A stretch of 64,000 nucleotides of DNA from Methylocystis rosea (GCF_003855495.1 NZ_CP034086.1:3323501-3387500), one strand, 5' to 3'; positions 8,310 through 17,036 are shown, numbered from the stretch's first letter. The notes: a model not told the origin generated them from the sequence alone. Program-made: numbers and translations.

Positions 8310-8722
8310 AAGCCGACGTCTCTCATCTGCCGCCGCTCCTCGCCGAGATCGCCGAAGTGGCGGGACCTGTGGCGGCGCTGCAGTTGGCGAAGGCCAAGGG
8401 CGGTACCGAGTGCTACATACCCGCCCGCGCGCCGGACGATCACTGGCTCGTGCAATGCGTCGGACGTGAGGCGGCCGACAAGCTCTGCGCGCATTTCGTC
8501 GCGGCGATCGAGAGCGACTCTGGCAGATCCCGGCATGGCGTGAAGATCCTGCTGCCGCTCGGCGATTCCGGGACGGCCGCCGAGGCGCGCCGCCGCGCCC
8601 GCGAAGCGCTCGACAACGGCGCGAGTCTCAGTGAAGCTGCGCGGCGCTCCGGCCTGCATCAGCGCACCGTGCAAAACATCCGCGCGCGGATGAAAGACAA
8701 ACGGCAAGGCTCGCTCTTTTAG
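8306..8722 (+). CDS. Mor/C-family transcriptional activator of middle/late genes
   Basis: 138 residues. The Mor/C pattern is visible: LAEIAEVAGPVAALQLAKAK followed by GGTECYIP, then a repeat-like VGREAADKLCAHF and the strand ILLPLG, ending in a helix-turn-helix (ARRSGLHQRTVQNIRARM, about residues 110-130). In Mu, Mor and C activate the middle and late promoters with host RNA polymerase. It is the last gene of the early block, so it is likely to switch on lysis and structural genes downstream. Confidence 0.85.
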   Translation: MKADVSHLPPLLAEIAEVAGPVAALQLAKAKGGTECYIPARAPDDHWLVQCVGREAADKLCAHFVAAIESDSGRSRHGVKILLPLGDSGTAAEARRRAREALDNGASLSEAARRSGLHQRTVQNIRARMKDKRQGSLF

Positions 8723-8828
8723 CCGCCAAAAAATCACTCTCCAGAAGGTCTTCGGGGCCAATTCGGGACGCGCCCGCGCGTAGCGTTTCGTCCATGAAAG
8801 CCTATCTCGAAATCATCGGCGCGCTGCA
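8723..8828 (+). promoter_or_regulatory. Intergenic spacer, probable activator-dependent promoter region
   Basis: This 106-nt gap separates the early block from the lysis genes and is the expected place for a Mor-type dependent promoter. No convincing -10/-35 pair can be named. It holds a 12-codon ORF at 8794-8832 (MKAYLEIIGALQ) whose stop overlaps the endolysin ATG, so it may act as a coupling leader. Confidence 0.35.
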
Positions 8829-9809
8829 ATGACCGACTGGAAGCGCGTGCTGCGCGCGATCGCGCCCAAGGGCAAGAGCTGGATCATCAACGGCGTCGCC
8901 GACGCCATGCCGCAGATGATTCAGATTGCGAAGCTAACCACGCTGCTGCGCCAAGCGCAGTTTTTGGCGCAATGCGCGCACGAGAGCGACGGCTTCCAAA
9001 CGACAAAGGAATACGCGAGCGGCGCCGCCTATGAAGGGCGCGCCGACATTGGGAATACGCAACGCGGCGACGGCGTTCGCTTCAAAGGCCGAGGAATTAT
9101 CCAGAACACCGGGCGCGGCAGCGCTAAGAAACCTCTGTCGGGCTACAACCTTGTGAGCGCGGCTCTGGGCGTTGATTTTGTGAGCAAGCCTGAGCTTCTA
9201 GAAAAGTTCCCCTATGCCGCATTGGCGGCGGCGGTCTTTTGGACCTCTAAGCGTCTAAACGCCGCCGCCGACCGCGATGATGTCAATGAGGTCACGCGTC
9301 TCGTTAACGGCGGTTACAACGGGCTCGCCCAGCGTAAGGCCTATTTGAAGGCCGCGAAGCGCGCGCTTGCCGCGCCGCAGCCGAAGGCCGCGCCCTCCGA
9401 AGAGCAGGTGACAGCGCAGGATCTCCGCAAGACCGGCTCGCGCACGATGGCCGGAACCGACCAGATCAAGAAAAACCTCGCGACAGGCGTCGGAACCGTC
9501 GTGTTGTCCGGTGGGGCCGACTATCTCACTCGGGCGGCGGACGCGACGCAGACCGCATCGAATGCGGCGCAGAACGCCTCTGATATCGCCGCGCATGTCC
9601 AAAACATTCACGAGGCGACAAAGTCAGCGCCGACCATGTTTGTGGTCGTGCTTGGCTGGGTGCGCGACCATCCTGGCGTGATGGTCGGCGTCAATATCGC
9701 GCTCGCCATCGTCCTCGCCTATTGCGTCTGGCGCATCTTCAACGGCGTCGGTCACGTCGAGCGCGCCAAGGTCGATGACGTCAACGCCGAGCTGGCTGGA
9801 GGAGAATAG
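8829..9809 (+). CDS. Endolysin, glycoside hydrolase 19 with C-terminal membrane segment
   Basis: 326 residues. The GH19 lysozyme/chitinase core is clear: AQCAHESDGFQ (catalytic Glu about residue 55), GRADIGNTQRGDGVRFKGRG and IIQNTGRG, then VNGGYNGLAQR. These enzymes cleave peptidoglycan. After residue about 180 there is an Ala-rich linker and, near the C-terminus, a transmembrane segment (VMVGVNIALAIVLAYCVW, about residues 284-305). That tail is unusual for a soluble endolysin and could tether it or give holin-like function. Confidence 0.92.
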   Translation: MTDWKRVLRAIAPKGKSWIINGVADAMPQMIQIAKLTTLLRQAQFLAQCAHESDGFQTTKEYASGAAYEGRADIGNTQRGDGVRFKGRGIIQNTGRGSAKKPLSGYNLVSAALGVDFVSKPELLEKFPYAALAAAVFWTSKRLNAAADRDDVNEVTRLVNGGYNGLAQRKAYLKAAKRALAAPQPKAAPSEEQVTAQDLRKTGSRTMAGTDQIKKNLATGVGTVVLSGGADYLTRAADATQTASNAAQNASDIAAHVQNIHEATKSAPTMFVVVLGWVRDHPGVMVGVNIALAIVLAYCVWRIFNGVGHVERAKVDDVNAELAGGE

Positions 9810-9811
9810 CC

Positions 9812-9910
9812 ATGTGCGGAGGGATTGATCCCCGGCCGTTGCTGCGCTTCTGGCTCGGCGTCGCCGTATGTCTCGCGCTCGCCTGGAAACTCTGGAGCAT
9901 GTGGCGATGA
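9812..9910 (+). CDS. Tiny membrane protein of the lysis cassette
   Basis: 32 residues starting at ATG 9812 and ending in an ATGA overlap with the spanin gene. The sequence is one hydrophobic helix (FWLGVAVCLALAWKLWSMW) after a short N-terminus with Cys. Size, location and topology fit a small holin or antiholin component; no homology is claimed. Confidence 0.55.
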   Translation: MCGGIDPRPLLRFWLGVAVCLALAWKLWSMWR

Positions 9911-10644
9911 TCTGGCTGCTCTCGAAGCTCTTTGAGCAAGTCTCGGAGCATGTCGCGCCGGCGTTCGATTTCGCCAGCGATCATCGCTACGGCGCCATCG
10001 CGCTTCTGTTCGCGATCGGCGCGGCCGCGGCGCTGTTTTTGATGCCGGTCTTCAAGAGGGAGGCGGCGGCGCTGCTAGCCGTCGGGGCGCTGGTCCTGGC
10101 GATTTTCGACGGCGGCTATTCGCATCGCGCGGCGATCGACCGCAAGGCGTGGGCGCAGGCAGAAGCGACGCGCAAGGCGGCCGTGGATGCAAAGGTCAGC
10201 GAATGGGAGACGGCCGCCAAGGACGTCGCCAGAGACGCCACGGCGCGCGTCGAGGAAGACGCAAGAGCGGCGCAGGCGAGCGATCATTTCATATCCAACC
10301 TGACGGGAAGGGACGCGGCTCATGAGCCTGATGCGATGTCGACCGATTTTGGCGCTCGGCCTCTGTTTCTCGATCGCGATTACATTGCCATCGTGCGCGC
10401 GCTCGACGCCGCCGGAAATCGCGGCGCCGACCCTGCCCGATCCGCCAAAGAACTTCGGCAAGCCGGTGCCCTTGCCAAGTCCGACCGCTGCGCAGCTCTG
10501 AAGGTCTGGGGCCTTAGAAACCGAGCCGTCGCCTCGGAAGCCAACCGCCGCCTCGTGAGCGATGGGCTCTTCTATAACGACGTTCTGCGCAAATTCAGCG
10601 CAGAAAGCCGCCGCCGCGTCGCTCCTTCATCCCGTGAAAAATAG
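9907..10644 (+). CDS. Rz-like inner-membrane spanin
   Basis: 245 residues. Hydrophobic segments at about residues 28-50 (GAIALLFAIGAAAALFLMPV) and 54-70 are followed by a long charged helix (DRKAWAQAEATRKAAVDAKV through VARDATARVEEDARAAQ) of the kind that makes the periplasmic coiled coil of i-spanins. The presence of an embedded lipoprotein frame (10322-10501) supports the Rz/Rz1 assignment. The C-terminal 100 residues lie over and beyond the embedded gene and have no clear fold. Confidence 0.7.
   Translation: MIWLLSKLFEQVSEHVAPAFDFASDHRYGAIALLFAIGAAAALFLMPVFKREAAALLAVGALVLAIFDGGYSHRAAIDRKAWAQAEATRKAAVDAKVSEWETAAKDVARDATARVEEDARAAQASDHFISNLTGRDAAHEPDAMSTDFGARPLFLDRDYIAIVRALDAAGNRGADPARSAKELRQAGALAKSDRCAALKVWGLRNRAVASEANRRLVSDGLFYNDVLRKFSAESRRRVAPSSREK
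10322..10501 (+). CDS. Rz1-like outer-membrane spanin lipoprotein, embedded in Rz frame
   Basis: 59 residues read in a different frame wholly inside the Rz-like gene. It has a basic start (MSLMRCRP), a hydrophobic signal core (ILALGLCFSIAITL) and a lipobox LPSC with the modified Cys at residue 25. A short proline-rich mature part follows (STPPEIAAPTLPDPP, then GKPVPLPSP). This is the textbook architecture of Rz1: a small, proline-rich lipoprotein nested in Rz. Together the two would fuse inner and outer membranes at lysis. Confidence 0.8.
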   Translation: MSLMRCRPILALGLCFSIAITLPSCARSTPPEIAAPTLPDPPKNFGKPVPLPSPTAAQL

Positions 10645-10656
10645 GGGCGGGGCGCC

Positions 10657-10785
10657 GTGAAGGAATTCTTCGTCTCCGGCCAGCCGGACGTCAACGGCGT
10701 CCATGCGCTTGTTCGCTTCGCCCTGCTGCTCATCGTCTTCGTGGCGACCGTTTGGAAGCTGAGGAGGCAACGCGATGCGACATGA
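10657..10785 (+). CDS. Tiny single-pass membrane protein
   Basis: 42 residues from GTG 10657, with one transmembrane helix (FALLLIVFVATVWKL) and a basic C-terminus. It overlaps the next small gene by 11 bp. It lies between the spanins and the packaging genes, so a holin or lysis-timing role is possible but unproven. Confidence 0.5.
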   Translation: MKEFFVSGQPDVNGVHALVRFALLLIVFVATVWKLRRQRDAT

Positions 10786-10885
10786 AACGCGCGACGCGCT
10801 CGGCATGGCGCTCGTCGCCGCGATTGGCCTCTCGCCGGTCTGGATCACTTTCTTGGCGTTTCTGTTCTCTGGGAGGTTTTGGTGA
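10775..10885 (+). CDS. Tiny single-pass membrane protein
   Basis: 36 residues from ATG 10775, with one hydrophobic helix (MALVAAIGLSPVWITFLAFL). GGAGGCAACGCG upstream offers a ribosome-binding site. It ends in a GTGA overlap with the following gene. Function is unknown; small membrane genes of this type are usual around phage lysis modules. Confidence 0.5.
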   Translation: MRHETRDALGMALVAAIGLSPVWITFLAFLFSGRFW

Positions 10886-11283
10886 CGTTCGAATGGGGCA
10901 CGGCGGGCCAATGGGCGGGAACGGCGGCGGCGATCGTCATCGCAGTCTGGGGAGCGCTGACAAGGCGCGATCAAAAGGCGTTCGACGAATTGAAGCTGAG
11001 CGTCAATGAAGCTGTCCGCGATCTGCGCGACGACGACGCGCGGCAGTTTGAACGGATCGACAAGCTCGAATCGGATGTGTCCGCCGTGCAGGTGGAGATC
11101 AAGCATCTGCCGACGCGCATCGAGTTCCACGCGGTCGACGTGAAGATCACCGAGATCGGCTCCGTGATCAAGGCGCGTTTCGAGGCGCTGGCCGACAAGA
11201 TCGACACCGTCATCCAGCAGAACGAACGCGCCCAGGATCGCCTTGCCGAGCGTGAAGACCGGGAGCGGGAGATGCGCCGATGA
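10882..11283 (+). CDS. DUF2730-like phage protein (Mu gp25 position)
   Basis: 133 residues: one N-terminal transmembrane helix (WAGTAAAIVIAVWGAL, about residues 11-26) followed by a long charged coiled coil with ESDVSAVQVEIKHLPTR and VIQQNERAQDRLAERED. This anchor plus coiled-coil layout and the position just before gp26/gp27 homologues match DUF2730 proteins of Mu-like phages. GTG 10882 overlaps the upstream stop. Confidence 0.75.
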   Translation: MTFEWGTAGQWAGTAAAIVIAVWGALTRRDQKAFDELKLSVNEAVRDLRDDDARQFERIDKLESDVSAVQVEIKHLPTRIEFHAVDVKITEIGSVIKARFEALADKIDTVIQQNERAQDRLAEREDREREMRR

Positions 11284-11579
11284 GCATGGGCGACGTCATT
11301 CGCGAACATGCGCGCCTGATTATGCTGCGCGATCTCGCCGAACAGCCGGACGGCCGCTGGAACAGCGAGGCGCTGCGCGAGGATTTGGAGGTCCGCTGGG
11401 CGATCAACCGGCCGCGCGCATTCGTCCACGACGAGCTGCGCTACCTGGAAATGGTGGGGGCTGTGACGCTTGCCGAATCCGGCAGCGTGCTGATTGCCTC
11501 CATCACCCAGAAGGGCCTCGACCATGTCGAGCGCCGCATCCGCATCGAAGGCGTGAAGCGGCCGAGTCCGGAGGCCTGA
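11280..11579 (+). CDS. Mu gp26-like phage protein, winged-helix type
   Basis: 99 residues. It has the features of the VpaChn25_0724/Mu gp26 family: an N-terminal REHARLIMLRDLAEQPDGR, then VHDELRYLEMVGAVTL and a C-terminal ITQKGLDHVERR, which together suggest a small winged helix. It lies directly before the small-terminase-like gene, as in Mu. The biochemical role is unknown. Confidence 0.8.
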   Translation: MSMGDVIREHARLIMLRDLAEQPDGRWNSEALREDLEVRWAINRPRAFVHDELRYLEMVGAVTLAESGSVLIASITQKGLDHVERRIRIEGVKRPSPEA

Positions 11580-11580
11580 C

Positions 11581-12159
11581 ATGGCCTCCGCTCGCGGTCG
11601 GCTTTCTTCTCTCGATCTCGTTCCCGAAGAGGGACAGGAAGACATCCGCTGGGCCTTCTCGGAGCTGAACAAGCGCGAGCGGTCCCAAAAAGAAATCCTG
11701 GACGAACTGAACGGCCGCCTCGTCGACAAGGGGCTCGCCGATTACATCATCAGCAAGAGCGCTTTCAATCGCGCGAGCGTCGCCGCTCATCGCGCTAGCC
11801 AGCGCCTGCAGATGCAACGCGACATTTTTTCAGGCCTCGCGCCGCATCTGACCCCAGAGAAGATTGACGAAGGCAATATCGCGCTGGCCGAGTTCATCAA
11901 AGCGCTCATCGGCGAGATCATCAGCGAGGCCGAGGGCGCTGGACTGTCGGCCGACGAGGCGATGAAGCTCTCTCGCGGCTTCCTCGCCGTCGTCACCGCG
12001 CAGAAGCTCTCGCACGACCGCAAGACGAAGGCCGAAAAGGATTTGGCGACGAAGACCGAAAAGGCGGCCGACGCCGTCGCCAAGGTCGCGCGCGAAGCGG
12101 GTCTCTCGGCCGACCAGGTCGCGAAGATCCGTCGGGACGTGCTGGGCGTGCGCACATGA
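11581..12159 (+). CDS. Small terminase-like packaging protein (Mu gp27, DUF3486)
   Basis: 192 residues. The N-terminal region (GRLSSLDLVPEEGQEDIRWA, then LNKRERSQKEILDELNGRL) and the SKSAFNRASVAAHRASQRLQ helix follow the DUF3486 pattern. The rest is helical and charged, suited to oligomer formation. It should recognise phage DNA and pass it to the large terminase encoded immediately downstream (4-bp overlap). Confidence 0.88.
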   Translation: MASARGRLSSLDLVPEEGQEDIRWAFSELNKRERSQKEILDELNGRLVDKGLADYIISKSAFNRASVAAHRASQRLQMQRDIFSGLAPHLTPEKIDEGNIALAEFIKALIGEIISEAEGAGLSADEAMKLSRGFLAVVTAQKLSHDRKTKAEKDLATKTEKAADAVAKVAREAGLSADQVAKIRRDVLGVRT

Positions 12160-13781
12160 GCGAAGGAACGGGCATGGCGCCCATTCTCCCTCGCGATCCG
12201 GCGCGCCTCCCGGAGGAGCTCCCACGCGGCGCGGAGATCCCTGAAGATCACGATCCGCTCGCTGCTGGCGTGCTGATGGCGCACCAGCTCGACTGGATCG
12301 AAGACGAGAGCGACCTGAAGGCCGCCGAGAAAGGGCGTCGCACCGGCGTCACTTACGCCGAGGCGCTCGACGACACCCTGATCGCCGCGAAAAAGAAGAG
12401 CGAAGGCGGCCAGAACGTCTTCTACATCGGCGACACCAAGGACAAGGGCCGCGAATTCATCGGCTATGTGGCGCATTTCGCCAGGATCGTCGCCGGCGAA
12501 CTGGCGCAGATCGAAGACTTCATGTTCGAAGACGAGCGCGAGGACGGCTCTTCAAAATTCATTTCGGCCTATCGCATCCGTTTTTCCTCGGGGTGCCGCG
12601 TCGAAGCGCTGTCGTCGCGCCCCGAAAACATTCGCGGGCTGCAGGGCGTCGTCGTTATCGATGAGGCTGCCTTTCACAAGGACGTGCGCGCCGTGCTCGA
12701 CGCGGTGAACGCGCTCCTGATCTGGGGCGGCAAGATTAGGGTCATCAGCACCCATAATGGTGTGCTCAATCCCTTCAACGAGCTGATCCGCGAAGCGAAG
12801 GCCGGAAAGACCCCGTTCAAAGTCCATTTTATCCCCTTCAAAAAGGCCGTGGAGAACGGCCTGTTCCGACGGGTCTGCCTCATCACCGGCAAGACCTGGT
12901 CGGCCGAAGCGGAAGTCGAATGGGAAGAAAAAATCCGCAGCTCCTATGGACCGCGCACAAGCGCCATGGAGCAGGAACTCGACGCCATTCCGTCGGAGGC
13001 GGAAGGCGCGGCGCTCACGCGCGTGCAGATCGAAGCCTGCATGGAGGGCGGGATTCCGATCTTGCGCTGGTCTCTGCCCGACGCCTTCAAGAACTATCCC
13101 GAACATGTCCGTAAGGCCGAGTGCAAGGCGTTTTGCGAGCGCGAGCTGAAACCGCTCCTCGGCGCCCTCGATCCGCGCCGGCCGCATTATCTCGGCCAGG
13201 ACTTCGCGCGCAAAGGCGACGCATCCGACATTCTCGTCGCTGCGACGGACGCCATGCTCACGCGGCGGACGCAATTCATCGTCGAGATGCGCAATGTCCC
13301 CTTCGATCAGCAGCGCGACGTGCTCTACTATGTCGGCGACGGCCTGCCGCGCTTTTCCGGCGCGGCGCTCGACGCCACCGGCAATGGCGCCTATCTCGCC
13401 GAAAAAGCCGTTCAGCGCTGGGGTGAGCGCGCGCTCGAAGTGAAATTCACGGTCGAATGGTATCGCGTGAACTCGCCGCCCTATATCGAGGCCTTCGCCG
13501 ATCGCACGATGGTGTTGCCGCGCCATGAGGACGTGCTGCGCGATCATCAGGCGCTCGCTTATGTCAAGGGGATCATCAAGGTGCCCGACGACATGCGCTA
13601 CAAGGGCGCGGACGGCTTCGAGCGTCACGGCGACACGGCGATCGCCGGCGTGCTGATGTGGCACGCTTCAACGCTCGGTCCTGTCGAATATGGCTATACG
13701 CCGGCGCCGCGGGTCGGCAGCGAGCAGCCCGGCGATTGGTTGTTTCCTGAAAACCAAAGCGCGGAGCGATCGATATGGTAG
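12156..13781 (+). CDS. Large terminase subunit (Mu gp28-like)
   Basis: 541 residues. An adenine-site/Walker A-like stretch is GRRTGVT at residues 60-66. Walker B is VVVIDEAAF near residue 165. The C-terminal half carries the RNase H-like nuclease pattern: YLGQDFARKGDASDILVAA (first Asp cluster) and ALDATGNGAYLAE (second Asp). Mu-like terminases package by headful after cutting host DNA flanking the integrated phage. It overlaps the portal gene by 7 bp. Confidence 0.93.
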   Translation: MSEGTGMAPILPRDPARLPEELPRGAEIPEDHDPLAAGVLMAHQLDWIEDESDLKAAEKGRRTGVTYAEALDDTLIAAKKKSEGGQNVFYIGDTKDKGREFIGYVAHFARIVAGELAQIEDFMFEDEREDGSSKFISAYRIRFSSGCRVEALSSRPENIRGLQGVVVIDEAAFHKDVRAVLDAVNALLIWGGKIRVISTHNGVLNPFNELIREAKAGKTPFKVHFIPFKKAVENGLFRRVCLITGKTWSAEAEVEWEEKIRSSYGPRTSAMEQELDAIPSEAEGAALTRVQIEACMEGGIPILRWSLPDAFKNYPEHVRKAECKAFCERELKPLLGALDPRRPHYLGQDFARKGDASDILVAATDAMLTRRTQFIVEMRNVPFDQQRDVLYYVGDGLPRFSGAALDATGNGAYLAEKAVQRWGERALEVKFTVEWYRVNSPPYIEAFADRTMVLPRHEDVLRDHQALAYVKGIIKVPDDMRYKGADGFERHGDTAIAGVLMWHASTLGPVEYGYTPAPRVGSEQPGDWLFPENQSAERSIW

Positions 13782-15460
13782 AGACCCGCCGCTCGTCCAT
13801 TATCGGGCCGGACGGCCAACCTATTATGGTTCCGCTGCTCAAAGGCGAGACGGCCGCGCCCGAGCGCTATGGCGCGCGCGCCCTCATCCATTATTCGGAA
13901 GCCTCTGGACTAACGCCGGCGAGGCTCGGCGAGATCATGAGGGGCGCGAATATGGGCCTCGCCAAGCCCTATCTAACGCTCGCGATCGACATGGAGGAGC
14001 GCTACCTCCATTACGCCTCGCAGCTGCAGACGCGCCGCCTGGCGCTCGACGGCGTGACGATCTCCGTCTCGGCGCCCAAGGGCGTCAATCCGAAGGCTGT
14101 CGATTTCATCGAGAGCCTGATCGCCGATCCGATGTTCCCCGACATGGTCGCTTCGCTCCAGGATGGCGTCGGCAAGGGCTATTCGGTCGTCGAGCCGATC
14201 TGGGAATACGAAGGAGGCGCGCTGCGGCCGGTCGTCTATCAGCATCGCGACCCGCGCTATTTCCGCTACGACGAAGTGGGCTTGCGCGATCTCTGCCTCA
14301 TCGAGGACTCAGGCCTGCCCGGCCCCAGGATCGAGGCGCCCTATTTCATCAAGCATGAGCCCTATCTGCGCGCCGGATCGCCGGTGCGGCGCGGCGTCGC
14401 GCGCTCGGCCGCCTGGGCTTTCGTCATGCAGACCTTCGCCCTGCAGGATTGGGCGGCCTTCTGCGAGATCTACGGCATTCCCTTCCGCATCGGCAAATTT
14501 CATTCGAGCGCGACCAACGAGGACAAGGCGACGCTGCTGCGCGCCGTTCGCGCCATCGCCAATGACGCCGCCGCCATCATTCCGCAGGGCATGGAGATCG
14601 ACTTTCAGGAGACCAACGGCAATCGCGGCGAGGCCGTCTTCGGCAATTTCATCAGCTATCTCGACGGGAAAGTCTCTCTGATCATTCTCGGTCAGACGAT
14701 GACCGCCGAAGTCTCCAAGAGCGGCGGCTCGCTCGCGCAGGCGAAGGTGCAGGAGAATGTCCGCATGGACATCGTGCGCTTCGACGCGCGACAGAACTCG
14801 GCGACGGTGAATCGCGATCTGATCCGCCCGGCCGTCGCCATGAATTTCGGCCCGCAGGATATTTATCCGACGGTCCAGATGGAACTCGCCGAGAACGAGG
14901 ACCTCGCAGCGCTTGGCGCGTTTCTCGGGCAAGCCGTACCGCTTGGCCTCAAAGTAAGCCAGAACTATGTGCGCAAGCGCGCCTCCATTCCCGAGCCGGA
15001 CGAGGACGAGGAGCTGCTCGGCGCGCCTGCCGCGCAAGCTGACGCGAGCCAGGAGGAAGCGGAGAAGCGGCAATCGGCAGTCGGTGATCGGCAGTCGGAA
15101 AAGGGCGCCAAAAAGAAGGACGCTACAGGCAAGAAGGTCGCGGCCGAGCAGCTCGCGGCGCTTGGGACGCGCTGCCCGAGCTGCGGCGAGATTCACGGCA
15201 CGCGGCTTGCCGCTGATGATCCAACTCAGGCGATCACGGCTCTCCACGACACTGACACGCTCGTCGACTTGGCGCTTACCGACTGGCGTGAGATCCGCGA
15301 TCCGCTGCTCGCCGGTCTGCTCGCCGCTGTCGGCAGGGCCGAGAACTATGAAGAGGCGCTCGCCAATATCGAAAAGGCGGGAATCGACTCCGCGCCGCTC
15401 CAAGAGGCGCTGGCGCGCGCAACCGCCAAGTCGCGCGGCCTGGGCGACGTGAGGGATTGA
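13775..15460 (+). CDS. Portal protein (Mu gp29-like, DUF935)
   Basis: 561 residues. DUF935 features include the N-terminal ARALIHYSEASGLTPARLGE, the AIDMEERYLHYASQLQTRR stretch, the aromatic YRHRDPRYFRYDE-like core (HRDPRYFRYDEVGLRDL) and GQTMTAEVSKSGGSLAQAK. It forms the dodecameric DNA portal at the head vertex. The C-terminal tail has a Lys/Glu-rich linker (about residues 425-450) and a Cys pair in TRCPSCGEIHG that could bind zinc. Confidence 0.92.
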   Translation: MVETRRSSIIGPDGQPIMVPLLKGETAAPERYGARALIHYSEASGLTPARLGEIMRGANMGLAKPYLTLAIDMEERYLHYASQLQTRRLALDGVTISVSAPKGVNPKAVDFIESLIADPMFPDMVASLQDGVGKGYSVVEPIWEYEGGALRPVVYQHRDPRYFRYDEVGLRDLCLIEDSGLPGPRIEAPYFIKHEPYLRAGSPVRRGVARSAAWAFVMQTFALQDWAAFCEIYGIPFRIGKFHSSATNEDKATLLRAVRAIANDAAAIIPQGMEIDFQETNGNRGEAVFGNFISYLDGKVSLIILGQTMTAEVSKSGGSLAQAKVQENVRMDIVRFDARQNSATVNRDLIRPAVAMNFGPQDIYPTVQMELAENEDLAALGAFLGQAVPLGLKVSQNYVRKRASIPEPDEDEELLGAPAAQADASQEEAEKRQSAVGDRQSEKGAKKKDATGKKVAAEQLAALGTRCPSCGEIHGTRLAADDPTQAITALHDTDTLVDLALTDWREIRDPLLAGLLAAVGRAENYEEALANIEKAGIDSAPLQEALARATAKSRGLGDVRD

Positions 15461-16671
15461 TGAAGCCGGCGACGCGCGGGTTCCAGACGCCGCCCGAAAT
15501 CACCCGCTATTTCGAAGAGAAGAGCCTCAAGCCGGCGTTCTCCTGGCAGGATGTCTGGGGCCAGGAGCATGCCTATGCGTTCACCGTCGCGAAGGCGGTC
15601 GACCTTGAATTGCTGACGCTCTTCAAGACCAGCATTCAGCGCGCGATCGACAAGGGCGAGGGGTTTGAGAGCTGGCGCAAGAAGCTCATTCCAGAGCTGC
15701 AGGCGCTCGGCTGGTATGGCAAGCGCAAGGTCGACGATCCGACCGGCAAATGGAAGAACAAAATCGTCGACTTCTCACGGCCGGCGCGGCTCGAAAATAT
15801 TTTCTGGTCGAACGTGCGCACGGCCCGCGCCGCCGGCCAGTGGGAACGCATTCAGCGCACGAAGGCGGGTCTCCCCTATCTCCTTTATGTGAGGACTGCG
15901 AGCGCCAATCCGCGCGAGCAGCATCTCGCTTTCGTCGGAATCATGCTGCTGGTCGACGATCCCTTCTGGTCGACGCATTTTCCGCCGAACGGCTGGGGCT
16001 GCAAATGCAGCGTTCGCCAGATCACCCGCTTCGAATATCAGCGGCTGGCGTCGACGGGCGATTACCTGTTGGATCCGCCCACGATCGAGACGAGGCCATT
16101 CGTCAACCGCCGCACGGGCGAGATCACCCATGTGCCCGTCGGCATCGATCCCGGCTGGGGAACCAATCCCGGATTGTCGCGCGCGAATACGCTCGTCGAC
16201 AATGTCGCCGCGCGGCTGGAGGCCGCCGGCGAGGACGCAGCGCGCAAGCGCATCGCCGAGATCGTCAATTCGCCCGCGCCGAAACTCCTCATGGGAATCG
16301 GAGAGCCATTAGCCTTGCCCGTTGCGACGGCTGGACGCTTTCTTGAGGACATGCGCGCGAAGTCGCGCCTCATTGTCGCGTTCAACGCCACGATGTCTCG
16401 CAAGGTCAAAAAGCACGAGCATGTCGATCCTGACAGCTTCCGGCTCGTGCAGCAGATAGTCGACGGTGGCGAAATCATCGACGAGGATCGGGGAGAGGAT
16501 TTTCGGACTCTCGTCGCTGAGATCGAGGGCGCGTGGTGGAAGCTCGTCCTCAAACGATCGGCGCAGCGCTTCTTGCGCGTGCAAACGTTCCTGCGAACCA
16601 ACTCGCACGAAATTGGGCGGCTCCGCCGCAAACAGGAGCGGATTGGCAAAACGAAGGCGGGAGAAGCGTGA
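15460..16671 (+). CDS. Head morphogenesis protein (Mu gp30/gpF-like, MuF domain)
   Basis: 403 residues. The MuF-type region lies in the middle: FWSNVRTARAAGQWERIQRT, YVRTASANPREQHLAFVG, and the conserved FPPNGWGCKCSVRQI with its Cys pair. MuF proteins enter the procapsid with the portal and are needed for head assembly. ATG 15460 shares one base with the portal stop. The C-terminal 130 residues look like an extra domain of unknown role. Confidence 0.9.
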   Translation: MKPATRGFQTPPEITRYFEEKSLKPAFSWQDVWGQEHAYAFTVAKAVDLELLTLFKTSIQRAIDKGEGFESWRKKLIPELQALGWYGKRKVDDPTGKWKNKIVDFSRPARLENIFWSNVRTARAAGQWERIQRTKAGLPYLLYVRTASANPREQHLAFVGIMLLVDDPFWSTHFPPNGWGCKCSVRQITRFEYQRLASTGDYLLDPPTIETRPFVNRRTGEITHVPVGIDPGWGTNPGLSRANTLVDNVAARLEAAGEDAARKRIAEIVNSPAPKLLMGIGEPLALPVATAGRFLEDMRAKSRLIVAFNATMSRKVKKHEHVDPDSFRLVQQIVDGGEIIDEDRGEDFRTLVAEIEGAWWKLVLKRSAQRFLRVQTFLRTNSHEIGRLRRKQERIGKTKAGEA

Positions 16672-17036
16672 CGGGGAGGACGACACCCCTCCGCGGCCTA
16701 GAGGCGGCCGGCTGCTCGGATTTTGCGCCGTCACGACCTCCGATATAGGCCGATCGCCGCGCCCCTTCAACGGCCCGAAATGAGAACCCCCAGAAATGGC
16801 CCGCCGGCGCCCGAGTCCAAAAATCCGCTGCGTTGCTGCGCGCGGTTTCGAAAAACGCGCCCACGGCGTTCAATGGGCATTTAACGTCGATTTTAGGGGG
16901 AAGGGATTGGGCCCGGCGGGCCTCGGCGTTCATTTCACGCCGCTGAGGGCAAAAATCGCTTCGCGGGTTCGGCGCGTCGCGTGATCAGAAAATTTTCGTA
17001 GCCAAGCAGCCCGACGCGCAAGCGCAGTGTGCGCGC
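16672..17036 (+). other. 365-bp intergenic region before head protease
   Basis: This is the largest gap in the morphogenesis block and no convincing gene is seen in it. A 62-codon ORF at 16796-16984 is rich in Arg and has no good ribosome-binding site. The region has locally different composition (a run of T and A around 16870-16905) and may hold a promoter for the capsid operon, but no consensus element can be named. Confidence 0.3.

Noticed and set aside
16796..16984. 62-codon frame before the prohead protease
   Set aside because: No ribosome-binding site, Arg-rich, and not overlapping neighbours as other phage genes do.
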